This document shows positions 35,205 through 43,356 of a stretch of DNA of 64,000 nucleotides, piece after piece. The stretch covers positions 124,001 through 188,000 of the forward strand of contig JACKEQ010000009.1 in NCBI GenBank assembly GCA_020632885.1, in the 5' to 3' direction. This stretch comes from Alphaproteobacteria bacterium (GTDB taxonomy: Bacteria; Myxococcota_A; UBA796; GCA-2862545). Below the pieces are notes generated by a model. It saw nothing but the letters and a program-made list of their open reading frames with translations. It was not told the origin of the DNA and made no database searches. The number at the start of each line of letters is the position of its first letter. Within the stretch, counting starts at the first letter, position 1. The position numbers and the translations under genes are program-made.

Positions 35205-35986
35205 TGGTCCTGCTCGCCCTCGCCTGCACGCACTCCGGCACCTTCGAGGCGCTCACGTACAACGTGGCCGGCCTCCCGCAGGGGCTGTCGAGCAGCGACC
35301 CCGAGCGCTTCATCCCGCAGATGGGCGTGCTCTTCGTGCCCTACGATCTGGTGCTCGTGCAGGAGGACTTCGCCTACCACGACGACCTCGTGGTGGGCAC
35401 CGACCACCCGTACCGCTCCGAGCCCGCCATCCCCGTCGAGGAGCTCGTGAACGACGGGCTCAACCGGTTCTCGCGCTTCCCCTTCGACCCCGTGGAGCGC
35501 ACGCGCTGGACGGACTGCAACGGCGTGCTCGACGACGGGAGCGACTGCCTGGCCGAGAAGGGCTTCTCCACAGCCCTCACGCACTTCCACGACAAGGCAC
35601 CCGTCACGGTGGTGAACCACCACGCAGACGCCGGCGGCTCGGAAGACGACATCGCGACGCGGGCCAGCAACTTCGCCCAGCTGGCAGCCGCCCTCGAGGG
35701 GGTGGACGGCCCGATCCTGATGGCGGGAGACACCAACCTCCGCGTGGACACGCGGCCCGGGGACGCCGACACGCTCGGGGCGTTCCTGGAGGCCACGGGT
35801 CTGCAGGACGTCTGCACCGCGCTCGCCTGCGGCGAGGAGCACATCGACCGCTTCTTCTTCCGGTCCGGCGACGAGGTGACCGTCGAGCCGCAGAGCTGGC
35901 GGGTGGCCACGGAGATGGTGTCGCCCGAGGGCGACGACCTCTCGGATCACCCGGCGATCGCGGTCGTGTTCTCCTGGTCGTTCTGA
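35201..35986 (+). CDS. Secreted endonuclease/exonuclease/phosphatase (EEP) family protein
   Basis: A 261-residue protein. MMVLLALACTH is a probable lipoprotein or signal peptide. The EEP fold shows TYNVAGLP (Asn metal-ligand motif), VLVQEDF (catalytic Glu), NHHADAG, MAGDTNLRVD (Asp-x-Asn) and the final SDHPAIAVVF (Asp-His). The DNase I/sphingomyelinase superfamily hydrolyses phosphodiesters, and exported members often act on lipids or extracellular nucleic acid. The ATGA overlap with the crotonase gene suggests co-expression only. Its 3' end overlaps the convergent winged-helix gene by 40 bases. Confidence 0.87.
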   Translation: MMVLLALACTHSGTFEALTYNVAGLPQGLSSSDPERFIPQMGVLFVPYDLVLVQEDFAYHDDLVVGTDHPYRSEPAIPVEELVNDGLNRFSRFPFDPVERTRWTDCNGVLDDGSDCLAEKGFSTALTHFHDKAPVTVVNHHADAGGSEDDIATRASNFAQLAAALEGVDGPILMAGDTNLRVDTRPGDADTLGAFLEATGLQDVCTALACGEEHIDRFFFRSGDEVTVEPQSWRVATEMVSPEGDDLSDHPAIAVVFSWSF

Positions 35987-36252
35987 CCCACGATCACGTC
36001 GAGCACCGAGCCCACGTCCACACCCGCCTCGACGGGATGGCGCATCGGCGCCCCCACACAGACCTGGTAGTGGTTGCGCCGGCCGCGCTTCTCGATCTCG
36101 ATGTAGCCGTCCACCTCGAGGTCGTGGAGGATCCGGCGGATGGCGCGCTCGGTGATGCCGACCCGGTCGGCGAGGTCACGCGCCCGGAGATCGGGGTCCT
36201 GGCGCAGGCAGACGAGCACGTGCGCGTGGTTGGAGAGGAAGGTCCACATCAT
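35947..36252 (-). CDS. Winged helix-turn-helix regulator (MarR/ArsR-like)
   Basis: A 101-residue one-domain regulator. DLRARDLADRVGITERAIRRILHDLEVDGYIEIEKRGRRNHYQV is summarised as a classic winged-helix recognition region at about residues 22-65. The N-terminal Met-Met-Trp and C-terminal acidic tail probably mediate dimerisation. The gene is preceded on its strand by TAGGCT (36299-36294) and a perfect inverted repeat GCAGGT-cacc-ACCTGC (36270-36285), a good candidate for its own operator. The 3' end overlaps the convergent EEP gene. Confidence 0.85.
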   Translation of the reverse strand: MMWTFLSNHAHVLVCLRQDPDLRARDLADRVGITERAIRRILHDLEVDGYIEIEKRGRRNHYQVCVGAPMRHPVEAGVDVGSVLDVIVGQNDQENTTAIAG

Positions 36253-36269
36253 CGTTCCTGACTTCTGTA

Positions 36270-36285
36270 GCAGGTCACCACCTGC
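36270..36285. promoter_or_regulatory. Perfect inverted repeat GCAGGT-N4-ACCTGC, candidate operator
   Basis: A six-base-arm inverted repeat lies between the TAGGCT -10-like element (36299-36294 on the minus strand) and the ATG (36252) of the winged-helix regulator. This position would block transcription if bound, as in autoregulation. Confidence 0.5.
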
Positions 36286-36310
36286 CTCCGTCCAGCCTAT
36301 ACCACTGAGG

Positions 36311-37030
36311 TCAGTCTGCGTAGGCCAGGGTCTTGTCGTCCTCGCCGAACACCCGTCCGAGGCCCATGATGGCGAGCAGCCAGAGCGCCACCGCGGCCTC
36401 CCGGGGCAGCGAGCCCGAACCGACGACCTCCTCGGTGGCCTTCTGCACGTCGCGCCGGATCTTCTTCTGGTGGGCCACCACGGACCCGAACATCCCGTGC
36501 TGGAGGCCGGTCTCGAGGGTCATGTCGAGGGCGGCAGCGGGGTCGCTCTGCACCTGGGCCACCGCGAACCCCAGGCCCGGGTAGGCCTGGGAGATCCCGC
36601 TCAGCAGCCGGTGGTACGCAGCACTCTCCTGGACGCGCACCTTCTCCAGCAGCGGATAGCCCGCGGAGAGCGCGTGCAGGGCGAGCCGAACGGCCCGCTG
36701 ATCGACATCGTCGGCGGCCAGGTCGAGGCCGTCCGAGAGCATCGTGCGCTGGGACCCGAGCCTTCCCGCGATGGCCAGCCGGAACACGCCCATCGCCAGG
36801 CAGGTGCGCTCGGCCATGTCCACGAGCCGGGCGGTCTCCCGCGGGAGGCCCGGCCACGCGAGCGTCTCGAGGAGCGGGTGACCCAGCAGGGCGTGCATCC
36901 TGTCGGCCGCCTCGGCGATGGCGACGTCCGCCGCGGCCTTCTGCTCCGGCGTGAGGCGCCTGTAGGCCTTGCCGAACGCCGGGTGCTGCTCGCGGTCGGG
37001 GAACCGTCCCCATGGGGTCTCTTCGTTCAT
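36311..37030 (-). CDS. Conserved-looking helical protein, function unknown
   Basis: A 239-residue protein with mainly alpha-helical composition and no signal peptide. It includes GKAYRRLTPEQKAAADVAIAE, RHTCLAMG-like segments and HPLLETLAWPGLP. It is hydrophobic near the end (AAVALWLLAIMGLGRVFG), perhaps one membrane-associated helix. I recognise no family. Its ATG overlaps the stop of the M16-like gene (ATGA), so the two are translated together; this is the best clue to its role. A small inverted repeat ACTGA-GG-TCAGT at its stop codon may mark the end of the transcript. Confidence 0.65.
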   Translation of the reverse strand: MNEETPWGRFPDREQHPAFGKAYRRLTPEQKAAADVAIAEAADRMHALLGHPLLETLAWPGLPRETARLVDMAERTCLAMGVFRLAIAGRLGSQRTMLSDGLDLAADDVDQRAVRLALHALSAGYPLLEKVRVQESAAYHRLLSGISQAYPGLGFAVAQVQSDPAAALDMTLETGLQHGMFGSVVAHQKKIRRDVQKATEEVVGSGSLPREAAVALWLLAIMGLGRVFGEDDKTLAYAD

Positions 37031-39822
37031 CGTGCTCGCTCGGGGGTGGGGTAGCTATCGACCACCCCGCATCCCGGGTACTCACAATCGGCTCGCACGC
37101 CGCCGGCCTGAGCGCTCCCGGGGCTCACGGCCACCAACCGGTGCGGGGCGTCCACCAGGACGGACCTCGCGAACGCCTCCATGTCGGCCGGAGTGAGGGC
37201 CCGGAGGGCCGCTGCGACCGCTTCCGCGGGGCTCCCCTCGACCTCCTCCTGCAGGCGGGCCGTGCGCGCGTCCAGGTCGGTGACGGGAGCCTCGAGGGCG
37301 TCCGCGAGACCGTCGCGGACCGCGCCGAACACAGCCGGGTCGAGCGCACCCAGGAGCGCGGGACGCTCGGCCAGGAAGGCATCCAGGCGCTCCAGGAGGT
37401 CGTCCGGCGCCCGGGACGTGGACCCTACGCCCACGAGCAGCGCGGGGAGCCCGCCCCGGTCGATGCTCCCGAGGTACAGCCGGCTCGCGACCTGCTGCCT
37501 GGACCGGAGCTCGGCGTGCAGGTCGGTGCGCAGGAGCTGTGCGAGCAGCGTCAGCCTCGCCCGCGTCGGGGTGTCGGGCGCCCCCTGGAACACGACGGCG
37601 AGCGCGGACTCCGTGCCCGCCTGGGGCATCCGGACCCGCAGGGTTCCCGCGGGGAGCTGGCGCGCGGTGGGCAGGGCCACGGGACCCGAGGCCACCACCG
37701 CCTTCACGGCCTCCGCGTAGGGAGCGACCCCCTCGCGGGCGACGTTCCCGTGCACGAGGATCCGCGCGTGGGCCCGCGACGCGTACCGACCGGCGAAGGC
37801 GGTCATGCCGTCGACGGTGAGCGCCCGCACGGCGGCCGCCTCCGCAGCGCGCCCGTCCACACCGGGCAGGAGCAGGTCGTCCACCGCGGCGTACACGGCC
37901 TGCAGGGGGTCGTTCGACACCCCGAGCCCGCGCAGGACCTCGAGCTTCGCCAGCTCCAGCGCGGTGCCGTCGATCGCCGGGGCCGCCAGCGACGCCAGGG
38001 CCACCCCGAGCACCTCGGGCAGACGGTCATCGAAGCCGACCGCGTCCACCTGCAGGCCACCGGCCACGGCGGACACCCGGAGCTCCACGCCCGCCTGGGC
38101 CATCCGATGGGCGGGACCCGCGAGACGGTCCGCCAGCAGCGCCGCCAGCACGCGGTTGCGCGCCCGGTCCTTCGGGTCCGCGAGGTCCACGGTCAGCCGT
38201 ACCTGTGCGGCCGCGCGGGGTCCGACGGAGGGATCGAGCTCGTGCCAGACCTCGAGCGAGGCGTCCGGCACGCGCTCCAGCGACGTCGGCGGACCCGCGA
38301 GGGGGGTGGTCGCCCGCGGCATCCAGGGGTTCGGGTCGGGGGGGGAGAGCGCGGCGCCCGACTCCCCGTCCACGAAGGCCGCACGGCGGGCCTCCGAGAG
38401 GGCCTGTACCGCATAGGGCACGCCGTAGACGGCCTCCTCGCGGTCGGTGACCACCCCGGGGTCCACCACGACGAGCCGCAGGCCCGCCGGAGTCAACGCG
38501 GCCAGGTAGCCGTCACGCAAGACCGTGGGGTCGGTTCCCCGGAAGCGGTAGGGCCCCTCGAGGAGCTCCTCGGCCTCGAAGGTGAGCAGCGAGGTCGCCA
38601 GGGTCACGGCGAGGTCGTCGGGCGGGAGCTCGGGTGCGAAGCGCCAGCGCAGCTCGCCGAGGCGGTCGTGCTCGGCGTACAGGGCCATTAGATCGGCCCT
38701 GCGCAGCACCTCGACGCCGTCGAAGAACAGGGTGACCACGTCGTCGCGGTGGGCCATCCCCTCGGCGGTGAGGTCGATGTGCACCCGGAGGAGGGACGCG
38801 TCGTCCGGACCGTCCGCGCTCGCCGTGAGGCCGGTGGCCCACCCCCTGGACCGCAGGGCCGCCAGGATCGAGCCCCGGGACGGGTCCGAGAGCAGGGAGG
38901 CGACGAAGTCCAGGGGCCGCTCCCGGGGGTACCCACCGACCGGCGGCACGGGGAAGACGAGCTCGAGGGCGCGGACGTCACCGAGGGGGCGCACACGGAT
39001 CTCGACGCCGAGCTGCTCGGGGAGGAACAACGGCGGACGCGCTGGGCGCTCGGCCCGCCCGCCGGGCACGCGGGCCAGCTCGCGACGCACGAAGGCCTCG
39101 AGGTCGTCGAGGGACTCCCGGCCCACCACGGCCAGGGTCATCTCCGGCCCGCGGTAGTGGGCCGCGAAGAAGGCCTGGAGCTCGGTGGCCAGATCGTCTC
39201 CGGCGAGCGTTCGGGCATCGCCCGCGTCGAAGCGGCTCGCGGGGTGGATCGGGTTGCGCGTGCGGCGCTCGACCTCGCGGACCCGTCGGGCTTCGTCGGC
39301 GACCGCCGCGAGGTGCTCCGCGTCGATGGCCGCGCGCTCCTGGGAGGCGGCGACAGGGGACAGACGTGGAGCCACGAACATGCGCGTGAACCTCGACAGC
39401 GCCGGCTCCAGGCGGTCGGGGCGCACGTCGAAGTGGAACAGCGTGGACTCGGCGTGGAGGCGGGTGCCGGCCGTGCCGCCGTTGTCCTGGAGGTAGCTCC
39501 GGTAGGCGTCCGGATCGCGGAAGGCGTCGGAGCCCAGCGGGAGGACGTGCTGTACGAGGTGCGCGAAGCCGTCGCGACGGGATGGATCGGCGAGGTGGCC
39601 CGCGCGGACCACCATCGCGGCGGCCGCGGCCGGCGCGTCCGGATCGTGCACGAGCACCGCCCGCAGGCCGTTCTCCAGCGTGAGCACGCCGTACTCACGG
39701 GTGTCCAGCACGCTCCTGGCGACGGGCGATGGCGGCGGTTCGACCGGCCCGACCGGGCCTCGGCCTCCCGGCTGCCCCTTGCACGCGAGCAGGGTGAGAG
39801 CGAGCACGGTGGCCCGGGTCAT
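37027..39822 (-). CDS. M16 (pitrilysin/insulinase-like) peptidase homologue with altered HxxEH motif, lipoprotein
   Basis: A 931-residue protein with the two-halves plan of M16B/PqqL-type peptidases. MTRATVLALTLLACKG is a lipoprotein signal (lipobox LLAC). The inverted zinc motif normally HxxEH reads HLVQH at residues 88-92, so the catalytic Glu is Gln. The downstream helix with ERAAIDAEH still provides the third ligand. Loss of the Glu predicts a protein that binds zinc but cannot cut, as in the non-catalytic partners of M16 heterodimers. No second active M16 gene is nearby. It starts at ATG 39822 with GGAG five bases before, divergent from the M23 peptidase, and couples to the gene downstream. 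Confidence 0.88.
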   Translation of the reverse strand: MTRATVLALTLLACKGQPGGRGPVGPVEPPPSPVARSVLDTREYGVLTLENGLRAVLVHDPDAPAAAAAMVVRAGHLADPSRRDGFAHLVQHVLPLGSDAFRDPDAYRSYLQDNGGTAGTRLHAESTLFHFDVRPDRLEPALSRFTRMFVAPRLSPVAASQERAAIDAEHLAAVADEARRVREVERRTRNPIHPASRFDAGDARTLAGDDLATELQAFFAAHYRGPEMTLAVVGRESLDDLEAFVRRELARVPGGRAERPARPPLFLPEQLGVEIRVRPLGDVRALELVFPVPPVGGYPRERPLDFVASLLSDPSRGSILAALRSRGWATGLTASADGPDDASLLRVHIDLTAEGMAHRDDVVTLFFDGVEVLRRADLMALYAEHDRLGELRWRFAPELPPDDLAVTLATSLLTFEAEELLEGPYRFRGTDPTVLRDGYLAALTPAGLRLVVVDPGVVTDREEAVYGVPYAVQALSEARRAAFVDGESGAALSPPDPNPWMPRATTPLAGPPTSLERVPDASLEVWHELDPSVGPRAAAQVRLTVDLADPKDRARNRVLAALLADRLAGPAHRMAQAGVELRVSAVAGGLQVDAVGFDDRLPEVLGVALASLAAPAIDGTALELAKLEVLRGLGVSNDPLQAVYAAVDDLLLPGVDGRAAEAAAVRALTVDGMTAFAGRYASRAHARILVHGNVAREGVAPYAEAVKAVVASGPVALPTARQLPAGTLRVRMPQAGTESALAVVFQGAPDTPTRARLTLLAQLLRTDLHAELRSRQQVASRLYLGSIDRGGLPALLVGVGSTSRAPDDLLERLDAFLAERPALLGALDPAVFGAVRDGLADALEAPVTDLDARTARLQEEVEGSPAEAVAAALRALTPADMEAFARSVLVDAPHRLVAVSPGSAQAGGVRADCEYPGCGVVDSYPTPERAR

Positions 39823-39867
39823 ATAGGCTCCAATCCGACCCCTCCCCCTAACTGTCCCGGAGTCGCC

Positions 39868-40971
39868 ATGCTCTGGTGGCGCCTGCTCGCTTGCGCCCCC
39901 CCGGCACTCGACGTCGTCGTCGCGGACGGCCCGCACCGCCATAGGGTGCCGGTCACGGTGCGCACGGACGCGGCGCAGATCGCCTGGGCGACGGACGGGG
40001 TGGAGCGGGGCGTGCTGGAGCCCGGCGAGGGGGTCCTGGACGTCGCCGGCCTCGCCCATGGTGTGCACACCCTGGTGTTCTCCGCGCGCACGACGCTGTC
40101 GCGGACCGCCACCGTCGAGGTGCCCGTCACCCTCGACCACGAAGGCCCGGCCGTGCTGCTCGGGGCGGTCTCCCGCCGTGTGGAGCAGGGCCACACGCTG
40201 CCCGTGTTCCTCTCCGCCGACGAGCCGGCCGAGCTGCGGCTCGTGTTCCTCGACCGCGAGCGGCCCCTCTACCCCGTGGAGGGCGGCCAGCGCGCGCTGG
40301 TCGGGGTCCCGATCCGCACGGAGCCAGGCCCCCACCCGCTCGTCGTGGAGGCGGTGGACGCGCTCGGGAACACCTCCCGCTGGACCGCGTCGGTGGAGGT
40401 GGAGCCGGTGGACTGGCCGTTCACGGGCAAGCTCCCGCTGTCGAAGAAAACGGCCGAGGTCGCCCAGCCCGACGTGGAGCGCATGCGGGCGGAGCGGGAC
40501 CCCGTGTACGCCGAGGACCTCCCGGAAGCGCGCTGGGACGGGCCCGCGACGCTGCCCGTGGAGGGCACGCACACCTCGGCCTTCGGCACCTACCGCGAGT
40601 ATCCGGACGGTCGGCGCAGCCACCACGACGCCGAGGACATCGCCCGGAAGCCCGGCGTGCCCGTGCTCGCCGCGATGCCCGGCACGGTGCGCCTCGCGCG
40701 GATGCAGGCCGTGCACGGCAACGCCGTCCTCCTGGCCCACGGGCAGGGCGTCGTGAGCCTCTACAGCCACCTCCAGGCGCTGGGCGTGGAGGAGGGTCGG
40801 GAGGTCGCGCGCGGCGACACCCTCGGGCTGCTCGGGAGCACCGGCAGGTCCACCGGTCCCCACCTGCACTGGGGCATCGTGGTGGACGAGGTCCCCGTGG
40901 ACCCCATGCAGTGGCTCACCACCGACTTCCACGACGCCGGGGGCTACGCCCCCATGGAGGCTGCACCCTGA
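39868..40971 (+). CDS. M23 (LytM-like) peptidase, exported
   Basis: A 367-residue exported protein with a probable lipoprotein signal (MLWWRLLACAPPA). About 150 residues of Ig-like beta structure (TATVEVPVTLDHEGPAVLLG) precede an M23 zinc-peptidase domain (about 235-350). The motifs are HHDAEDIA (first His and Asp), SHLQALG and GPHLHWGI (second His pair). The family cuts peptidoglycan cross-links or is a non-enzymatic amidase activator; the full set of ligands here suggests activity. A TAGGCT -10-like element at 39824-39829 and GGAG before the ATG fit its expression. The next gene probably starts on CTG overlapping its stop. Confidence 0.9.
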   Translation: MLWWRLLACAPPALDVVVADGPHRHRVPVTVRTDAAQIAWATDGVERGVLEPGEGVLDVAGLAHGVHTLVFSARTTLSRTATVEVPVTLDHEGPAVLLGAVSRRVEQGHTLPVFLSADEPAELRLVFLDRERPLYPVEGGQRALVGVPIRTEPGPHPLVVEAVDALGNTSRWTASVEVEPVDWPFTGKLPLSKKTAEVAQPDVERMRAERDPVYAEDLPEARWDGPATLPVEGTHTSAFGTYREYPDGRRSHHDAEDIARKPGVPVLAAMPGTVRLARMQAVHGNAVLLAHGQGVVSLYSHLQALGVEEGREVARGDTLGLLGSTGRSTGPHLHWGIVVDEVPVDPMQWLTTDFHDAGGYAPMEAAP

Positions 40972-41549
40972 CCGACAGCCGACGACGCCTGCTGGATGCC
41001 GTCACCCACGTCCTCGCCGACGGAGGGGTCGCGCGCCTCTCGCTCCGCAGGGTGGCTGCGAGGGCCGGCCTGTCCCACGCGGCCCCGGGCGTGCTCTTCG
41101 GCGACCGGGCGGGGCTCCTCACGGCCTTCGCCGCCGAGGGCTTCGATGCGTTGGGCGAGGCCATGCAGGGATCCGTGGTGCCGGGCAGGTCCGGTCGCGA
41201 GACGCTGGCTGCCGTGGGGCGGGCCTATGTCGCCTTCGCCCTCGAGCACCCCGAGCGCTTCGAGATCATGTTCCGCCAGGACCTCCTCCACGCGCGCGAC
41301 GAGGGGTACCGGGCGGCGGCCGACCGCGCGAGCGGCCCGCTGCAGGAAGCCATCCGGCGCTGTGTGGCCGACGGGGCCATCGAGCCCGCGCAGGCCCAGG
41401 ACGCGATGCTGGCAGCCTGGACCCTCGTGCACGGCCTGGTCGCGCTCTGGCGCAGCAAGCACCTCGTGGGTCGGGTGACGCCCGCGGATCCGGATGTGCT
41501 GGCGGATCGGATCACGCGCCTGTACGCCGGCCTCCTCCGACCGCAGTAG
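40968..41549 (+). CDS. TetR-family regulator; probable CTG start
   Basis: A 193-residue regulator. The DNA-binding N-terminus is RRVAARAGLSHAAPGVLFGDRAGLL, the TetR helix-turn-helix. The C-terminal part (AYVAFALEHPERFEIMFR) is the WHG/TetR_C_13-like effector domain. Conventional starts are awkward: GTG 40911 lies 60 bases inside the M23 gene and adds a non-family leader. CTG 40968 has GGAGG at 40956-40960, seven bases upstream, begins just before the HTH and would make a CTGA overlap with the M23 stop, the same junction form used by many neighbours. I favour CTG. Effector and targets are unknown, perhaps the M23 gene or neighbours. Confidence 0.88.
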   Translation: MTDSRRRLLDAVTHVLADGGVARLSLRRVAARAGLSHAAPGVLFGDRAGLLTAFAAEGFDALGEAMQGSVVPGRSGRETLAAVGRAYVAFALEHPERFEIMFRQDLLHARDEGYRAAADRASGPLQEAIRRCVADGAIEPAQAQDAMLAAWTLVHGLVALWRSKHLVGRVTPADPDVLADRITRLYAGLLRPQ

Positions 41550-41552
41550 CCG

Positions 41553-41951
41553 TCAGAAGGGCGGTGGCTCGTCCTCTTCGGCGGGATCTGCGGCCAGGGT
41601 GCACTTCCGCGCGTCCACCCAGCGCGTCTCGCCGTCGTCGCACCGCACGCCGACCCGGAAGCCGTTGCCCGACTTCGCGGGCCCCGACCAGAACACCTCG
41701 CCCTCGTGGGCCTCTCCGTCCTCCTCGAAGGCCACGCGCGCACCCTTCTCGGGCGGCTCGATCTCCGGCGCCTCCTCCTCGGTGACCTCGCAGTTCTTCC
41801 CGGCGGTCCAGTACGTCTCGCCGTCGTCACCCTCGATCCCGAGCCGCTGGCCGTCTCCGTAGGGGTTGTCGCCCACCCAGAACACCGTGCCCACCGTGCC
41901 GATCGGGACCTTCCGGCCCCGGACCACCTTCACGCGTGCACCCTTCTCCAT
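41553..41951 (-). CDS. Tandem KOW/SH3-like domain protein
   Basis: A 132-residue protein with two similar about 50-residue units, each like a KOW/SH3 barrel: EKGARVKVVRGRKVPIGTVGTVFWVGDN with TYWTAGKNCEV, and EKGARVAFEEDGEAHEGEVFWSGPA with TRWVDARKCTL. Both have Cys near the end of the unit. It is acidic (TEEEAPEIEPPEKG). ATG 41951 has GGGGAGG upstream. It is convergent with the TetR gene and divergent from the ferritin-like gene. Such domains bind nucleic acid or peptides; the role is unknown. Confidence 0.8.
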   Translation of the reverse strand: MEKGARVKVVRGRKVPIGTVGTVFWVGDNPYGDGQRLGIEGDDGETYWTAGKNCEVTEEEAPEIEPPEKGARVAFEEDGEAHEGEVFWSGPAKSGNGFRVGVRCDDGETRWVDARKCTLAADPAEEDEPPPF

Positions 41952-42000
41952 GGATCCTCCCCGTCCCCTGTATACTGACGGCGGCACGGCAGGAGACGAC

Positions 42001-43032
42001 ATGGACATCCGCTACGCGCTGATCGGCGCGCTGGTGCTCCCCTGCTCGGCGGCCGCGATCGAGCCGCGCGTGGCGCTCTCGCTCGGCTACACCTTCGGTG
42101 CCGGCTCCAACCTGGGCCAGAACCTGTCGTTGGGTCTGGGCGGCGCCACCAACCTCCCGCCCCACGAGCCCTGGCGGGACGACCTGCGCGGCTCCTTCGG
42201 CGCGTTCGGGGACGTGCGCGTCTCCTTCGACGGTGCCTACCGCATCGGGGTCGGCGCCCTCGGTGCCGTGGAGGTCGGGGGCAACTGCGGTGCCTACCTC
42301 TCCAGCGGTGGTGAGCTCGGACTCGCGATCCTCCACGGCGGACGGCTCGGTCTTCACGTGGGTGCCGAGGGGGTGCTCGGACCGCTGCAGGCCCGGACCT
42401 TCGGCGCGATCCGCCCCCCGGGTGCCGCTGCCCGCGACGTGGCGCCCCTCAGGCTCAACCCCGAGCGCTCCACCCGGCCCGCCGGGGTCACCGTGGCCGG
42501 GGCGCTCGCCCTCGGCACCCAGCTCCTCTGCACGATGGACGGTCGGCCCCTGCGCGCGCCCGACGGCTCCATCGTGGTCCCCGAAGCAACCGGCGACCCC
42601 ACCCGCTGGCTCGAGAGCGCCATCGCCGAGCACAGCGCCGTGGGCGCCTTCGTGGACCTCGCGAGCCGTCTCCACGCGCTCGGTGCCCCCGATGCCCTCG
42701 TGGGACGCGCGCTGCACGCGGCAGCGGAGGAAGCCGGTCACGCGGTGATGGCCTACCTCCGGGCGGGCACCCGGAGGATCGCGCCGCTCGCCCTCCCCCA
42801 CCGTCCCGTGCTGAACCGGCGCTCCGAGCTCGTGCGGATCGCCCACGAGGCCCTGTTCGACGGCGTGATCAACGAAGCCGCCTCGGCGGAGGAGGTCGCC
42901 GCCCGGCGCGACGCGACCCGGGACGACGCGGAGGCCCGCCAGCTCGACGTCGTGGTGCTGGAGGAGCGCACCCACGTCCGCCTGAACGAGGACGTCTACC
43001 GCTGGGCGCGCCGGGAGCTCCGGGCCGCGTGA
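42001..43032 (+). CDS. Exported protein with beta-rich N-terminus and ferritin-like C-terminal domain
   Basis: A 343-residue protein. MDIRYALIGALVLPCSAAA is a signal peptide. Residues 22-150 are Gly-rich strands with barrel-like alternation (LSLGYTFGAG, GALGAVEVGG). Residues 200-343 read as a four-helix ferritin-like bundle: AEHSAVGAF, EEAGHAVMA, HEALFDGVINEA and LEERTHVRL, giving two E-x-x-H pairs suited to a di-iron site. The combination on the exported side is uncommon and I cannot name the family. TATACT lies at 41971-41976 with GGAG before the ATG. A broken paralogue follows immediately at 43080-43321. Confidence 0.72.
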   Translation: MDIRYALIGALVLPCSAAAIEPRVALSLGYTFGAGSNLGQNLSLGLGGATNLPPHEPWRDDLRGSFGAFGDVRVSFDGAYRIGVGALGAVEVGGNCGAYLSSGGELGLAILHGGRLGLHVGAEGVLGPLQARTFGAIRPPGAAARDVAPLRLNPERSTRPAGVTVAGALALGTQLLCTMDGRPLRAPDGSIVVPEATGDPTRWLESAIAEHSAVGAFVDLASRLHALGAPDALVGRALHAAAEEAGHAVMAYLRAGTRRIAPLALPHRPVLNRRSELVRIAHEALFDGVINEAASAEEVAARRDATRDDAEARQLDVVVLEERTHVRLNEDVYRWARRELRAA

Positions 43033-43079
43033 CCGCGGAGCCCTCGGGGATCCTGTAGGATCACCGGACCGGAGGCTCC

Positions 43080-43321
43080 ATGGACGTCCGCTACGCCCTC
43101 ATCGGCGCGCTCGTGCTCCCCGCAGGCGCCTGGGCGCTCACCCCACGCGTGGGGCTCGACCTCGGCGTCACCCTCGGGGGCTCCGGGGGCGCGTGGCGCC
43201 TTCGGCGATGTCCGCCTCGACGAGGCCCGCCACATCGACGTCGTGGTGCGCGAGGAGCACGCACATCCGCGTCGACGAGGACGTCCTGCGCTGGGCCCGC
43301 CAGGAGCTCCGCGCCGCCTGA
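43080..43321 (+). pseudogene. Decayed tandem copy of the ferritin-like gene upstream
   Basis: Starts MDVRYALIGALVLPAGAWA, almost the same as MDIRYALIGALVLPCSAAA in the gene at 42001. After about 35 codons the frame shifts; in the +1 frame GAFGDVR (homologous to the middle of the parent) joins directly to ARHIDVVV (near the parent's C-terminus), so about 250 codons are deleted. A further two-base loss shifts back to RVDEDVLRWARQELRAA and a stop at 43319-43321. It retains a promoter-like TAGGAT (43056-43061) and GGAGG before the ATG. Confidence 0.85.
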
Positions 43322-43356
43322 CGCTGTCCGCGGGCGGGTGCTCCGCCCGAGTCACG

